A stretch of DNA of 64,000 nt from Rheinheimera sp. A13L. Its GTDB lineage: Bacteria > Pseudomonadota > Gammaproteobacteria > Enterobacterales > Alteromonadaceae. Every line of letters begins with the position of its first letter. The first letter of the stretch is position 1. Below the pieces are notes generated by a model. That model saw only the letters and a program-made list of their open reading frames with translations. It did not search any database and was not told where the DNA came from. Below, piece by piece: positions 63,982 to 64,000 of this stretch. The DNA lies in assembly GCF_000217935.1 (NCBI RefSeq), contig NZ_AFHI01000019.1:1-64000 (forward strand). The letters are read 5' to 3'. The position numbers and the translations under genes are program-made.

Positions 63982-64000
63982 TTCTCGTTATTAAACCCAA

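Overview
The window reads as a chromosomal segment of a gammaproteobacterium, most like the Alteromonadales/Rheinheimera group. The reasons are the aroQ-accB-accC and dsbD-cutA-groESL blocks, the rpmE / priA-SPOR-hslVU-DUF971 block, GroEL with a GGM tail, sigma32-type heat-shock promoters, an FNR-type operator, and many c-di-GMP and chemotaxis genes. The genus is an inference. No rRNA, tRNA, CRISPR array, insertion sequence or prophage was recognised.

Layout. 1-6.9 kb: fatty-acid and shikimate housekeeping genes (accC, accB, aroQ), DsbD, CutA and groESL behind a clear sigma32 promoter. 7.3-8.4 kb: a RelE/ParE-type toxin-antitoxin pair and an orphan Phd-type antitoxin. 8.5-11.8 kb: a four-gene operon (tandem universal stress protein, duplicated DUF1538 membrane protein, divergent P-II protein, CBS-pair protein) behind a perfect FNR box placed exactly for class II activation. 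11.9-25.7 kb: glycerol kinase, a BASS transporter, a PadR-HAAS-MAPEG-ABC exporter run, an alpha/beta hydrolase, tandem solute-binding proteins, ferredoxin-NADP reductase and an S9 peptidase. 25.9-31.5 kb: the apbE-yihY-pip-dtd operon, a SAM-dependent enzyme, a YiiD-like fusion and an unknown membrane protein.

32-42.6 kb: a chemoreceptor, then a complete four-step histidine utilisation pathway (hutC-hutU-hutH on the minus strand, hutI divergent, hutG downstream of rraA). A HutC-like palindrome lies in the divergent promoter and an EAL phosphodiesterase gene sits between hutI and hutG. 42.7-54 kb: exact 126-bp-period palindromic repeats, two more GGDEF/EAL genes, a PAP2 phosphatase, an HBM-type chemoreceptor, and a SiaABCD-type partner-switch operon whose phosphatase carries CBS-like sensory repeats. 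54.3-60.3 kb: a small unknown gene, DUF971, hslUV with a sigma32-like promoter, a SPOR protein, priA and rpmE. 60.3-64 kb: a palindrome-rich intergenic region and a 1091-aa protein joining a winged-helix DNA-binding domain, a STAND-type NTPase, one membrane segment and TPR-like repeats.

Three loci deserve most attention: the FNR-controlled usp-DUF1538-PII-CBS operon, the CBS-fronted Sia module with related sequences on both sides, and the winged-helix/STAND/TPR protein with a palindrome next to its own start. A dispersed palindromic repeat family, with at least six full or partial copies in the window, sits at gene 3' ends or in intergenic gaps and in one case supplies the stop codon of a transporter gene.
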